From NCBI GenBank assembly GCA_051881895.1, contig JBJEQT010000071.1, positions 1-15,198 on the forward strand: a stretch of 15,198 nt of DNA, written 5' to 3'. How positions within the stretch are numbered: position 1 is the stretch's first letter; every line of letters starts with the position of its first letter. This DNA comes from UBA3818 sp051881895. GTDB lineage: Bacteria > Bacillota > Clostridia > Oscillospirales > Ruminococcaceae. Under the pieces are notes generated by a model. The model worked only from the letters and a program-made list of their open reading frames with translations. It made no database searches and was not told where the DNA came from. Positions 14,228 to 15,198 of the stretch are shown here, in pieces. Both the position numbers and the translations under genes were made by a program.

Positions 14228-14911
14228 TTACGCCAGTTCCAGCATGGAAAGCAGCAATTTGGCAGAGTGGTCGGCGGCGATTTTCTCGAAGGTATCAAAG
14301 GACATGCCCGCATCGCCGTTGGCGTTGTCCGACATGCTGCGGATTACCAGGCAGGGAATCCCGTTGGAATAGGCCACCAAAGCAATGGCGGCTCCTTCCA
14401 TTTCCACACAATCGGGGTGGGTCCGCTCAATGATGGAGTTGCGCAGCGCCTCGTCTTCAACGAAAATATCGCCGGTTGCGATGCGGCCCAGTTTGTACTG
14501 GAATTTGCGCTCCGGCATTTGTTCCAGCGCCCGCTGCGCCAGGGCGATCAGGCCGGGATCACCGGTGAATTTGCTGGTATGAGGGTGATATTTTTCCTGC
14601 AATGCCCAATCAAAATCGTGGAAAACCAGATCCTGTGACAGGACGATATCTAAAACGTTCAGGTCATCGCAGGTGCAGCCTGCCACGCCGGTATTGATCA
14701 TGAAATCCACCCGGTAGCGCAGCGCCAGTGTTTGCGCGCACATGGCGGCGTTTACCTTGCCGATTTCGCTGCAGCACAAGACAACGTCTTTTCCGCGGAT
14801 TGTTCCGATTTGATATGTCAGGCCGGAAACCACTTCTTTTTTCGCGTTGGACATCTGTGATTCCAGCAGGGCGATTTCCGACGGCATTGCACCGATGATT
14901 CCCCAGGTCAT
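14228..14911 (-). CDS. mtnN: 5'-methylthioadenosine/S-adenosylhomocysteine nucleosidase
   Basis: A 227-residue cytoplasmic enzyme that hydrolyses methylthioadenosine and S-adenosylhomocysteine to adenine plus the thioribose product, recycling by-products of SAM use. Family marks are GIIGAMPSE at the N-terminus (Glu12), SEIGKVNAA (48-56), NTGVAG (73-78), TGDIFV (146-151), VEMEGAAIA (169-177, Glu172) and RSMSDNA (191-197, catalytic acid Asp195). The residue before the DIV motif is Leu rather than the usual Gly (LDIV). The length is normal. AAAGGAGAG lies about 7 bases before the ATG. It has its own promoter, is divergent from the last gene and converges on the M56 gene. Confidence 0.96.
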   Translation of the reverse strand: MTWGIIGAMPSEIALLESQMSNAKKEVVSGLTYQIGTIRGKDVVLCCSEIGKVNAAMCAQTLALRYRVDFMINTGVAGCTCDDLNVLDIVLSQDLVFHDFDWALQEKYHPHTSKFTGDPGLIALAQRALEQMPERKFQYKLGRIATGDIFVEDEALRNSIIERTHPDCVEMEGAAIALVAYSNGIPCLVIRSMSDNANGDAGMSFDTFEKIAADHSAKLLLSMLELA

Positions 14912-14944
14912 ACTGCGACTCTCCTTTGAACAACATTTTTTGAC

Positions 14945-14973
14945 ATTGTATCAATTTTCCAAACGGTTTGCAA
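14945..14973 (-). promoter_or_regulatory. mtnN promoter (TTGCAA-17-TACAAT)
   Basis: On the minus strand the -35 box TTGCAA (14973-14968) and -10 box TACAAT (14950-14945) are separated by 17 bases, giving a leader of about 25-30 bases before the nucleosidase start codon. Confidence 0.75.
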
Positions 14974-14991
14974 GATTTTTGGGAAAAAAGA

Positions 14992-15020
14992 TTGCTTATC
15001 CGGTATTATAATGTTATACT
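14992..15020 (+). promoter_or_regulatory. Promoter of the DUF4867-like gene (TTGCTT-17-TATACT)
   Basis: The -35 box TTGCTT and -10 box TATACT are separated by 17 bases. TGCTTAT (14993-14999) and ATAAGCA (15025-15031) form a 7-bp inverted repeat that brackets the promoter, possibly an operator. The promoter starts 18 bases from the divergent mtnN -35 box. Confidence 0.7.
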
Positions 15021-15055
15021 ACCAATAAGCAGAACAAAGAGAAAGAGGGATTTCG

Positions 15056-15198
15056 ATGAGTTTTGAATCGGTAAAAGCGAAAAATCCGGGTGTAAAAATG
15101 TATCTGGTTACCGATCCGGCGTTTCATAAATACGGCCGCGTGATCGAAGGATACGATTTTTCCCCTTATGTGGCGTATTTGAAAGAGCATACCGCTGT
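15056..15198 (+). CDS. DUF4867-like protein, 5' part only (runs off the window)
   Basis: The first 47 codons of a gene that continues past the window edge. The protein begins MSFESVKAKNPGVKMYLVTD and continues with DPAFHKYGRVIEGYDFSPYV. The pattern of a DPAF-x-x-YGRV-x-x-GYD segment near the N-terminus is what I recall of the DUF4867 proteins of Clostridia, which are cytoplasmic and probably cupin-like, with no established reaction. GAGGG lies about 7 bases before the ATG. It has its own promoter and is divergent from mtnN. Only the N-terminus is visible, so the family call is tentative although the reading frame itself is convincing. Confidence 0.7.
   Translation, partial: MSFESVKAKNPGVKMYLVTDPAFHKYGRVIEGYDFSPYVAYLKEHTA

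Overview
The window reads as chromosomal DNA of a strictly or mostly anaerobic, low-G+C-lineage (Firmicutes) bacterium with a fairly G+C-rich genome, most likely an Oscillospiraceae/Ruminococcaceae-type member of the Clostridia. The reasons are an oxygen-sensitive class III ribonucleotide reductase with its radical-SAM activase, a YtaF-like sporulation membrane protein, a BlaI/M56 regulatory pair, strong AGGAGG-type ribosome sites and SigA-like promoters with 17-bp spacers. Lineage is inference; no rRNA or marker gene is present. I saw no tRNA, rRNA, CRISPR array, insertion sequence, phage gene or attachment site.

Layout: (1) 1-935, two small membrane proteins (a DUF2975-like protein, then a 60-residue protein) ended by a strong hairpin terminator. 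(2) 1089-4300, nrdD and nrdG on the minus strand behind a consensus promoter with an 18-bp perfect palindrome matching the NrdR box; a terminator-like hairpin and a second inverted repeat lie between the two genes. (3) 4298-4942, a YtaF/MntP-family membrane protein, also minus. (4) 5124-7806, plus strand: a Gfo/Idh/MocA oxidoreductase, a hypothetical protein 4 bases after it, and an M24 Xaa-Pro-peptidase-like enzyme with its own promoter overlapping the previous stop codon. (5) 8028-8810, a single-pass membrane protein of unknown function with its own promoter and terminator. (6) 8992-10758, a Na+/phosphate cotransporter with a C-terminal PhoU-like domain, preceded by 11-bp-phased TGTAAAA repeats that look like a Pho box. 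(7) 10948-14081, a BlaI-type repressor overlapping a 923-residue M56 (BlaR1/MecR1-type) membrane peptidase, with two TACAnnTGTA operators at the promoter. (8) 14228-14911, MTA/SAH nucleosidase (minus), divergent from (9) 15056-end, the start of a gene resembling the DUF4867 family.

Most genes are ordinary housekeeping genes in short independent transcription units. The least ordinary item is the BlaI/M56 pair: the sensor carries no penicillin-binding domain. It has instead about 570 extracytoplasmic residues, a GerM-like segment followed by an unrecognised region that may be two related modules. Next in interest are the regulatory sites read directly from the DNA (NrdR box, possible Pho box, paired BlaI operators). 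I see no defence or biosynthetic gene cluster.
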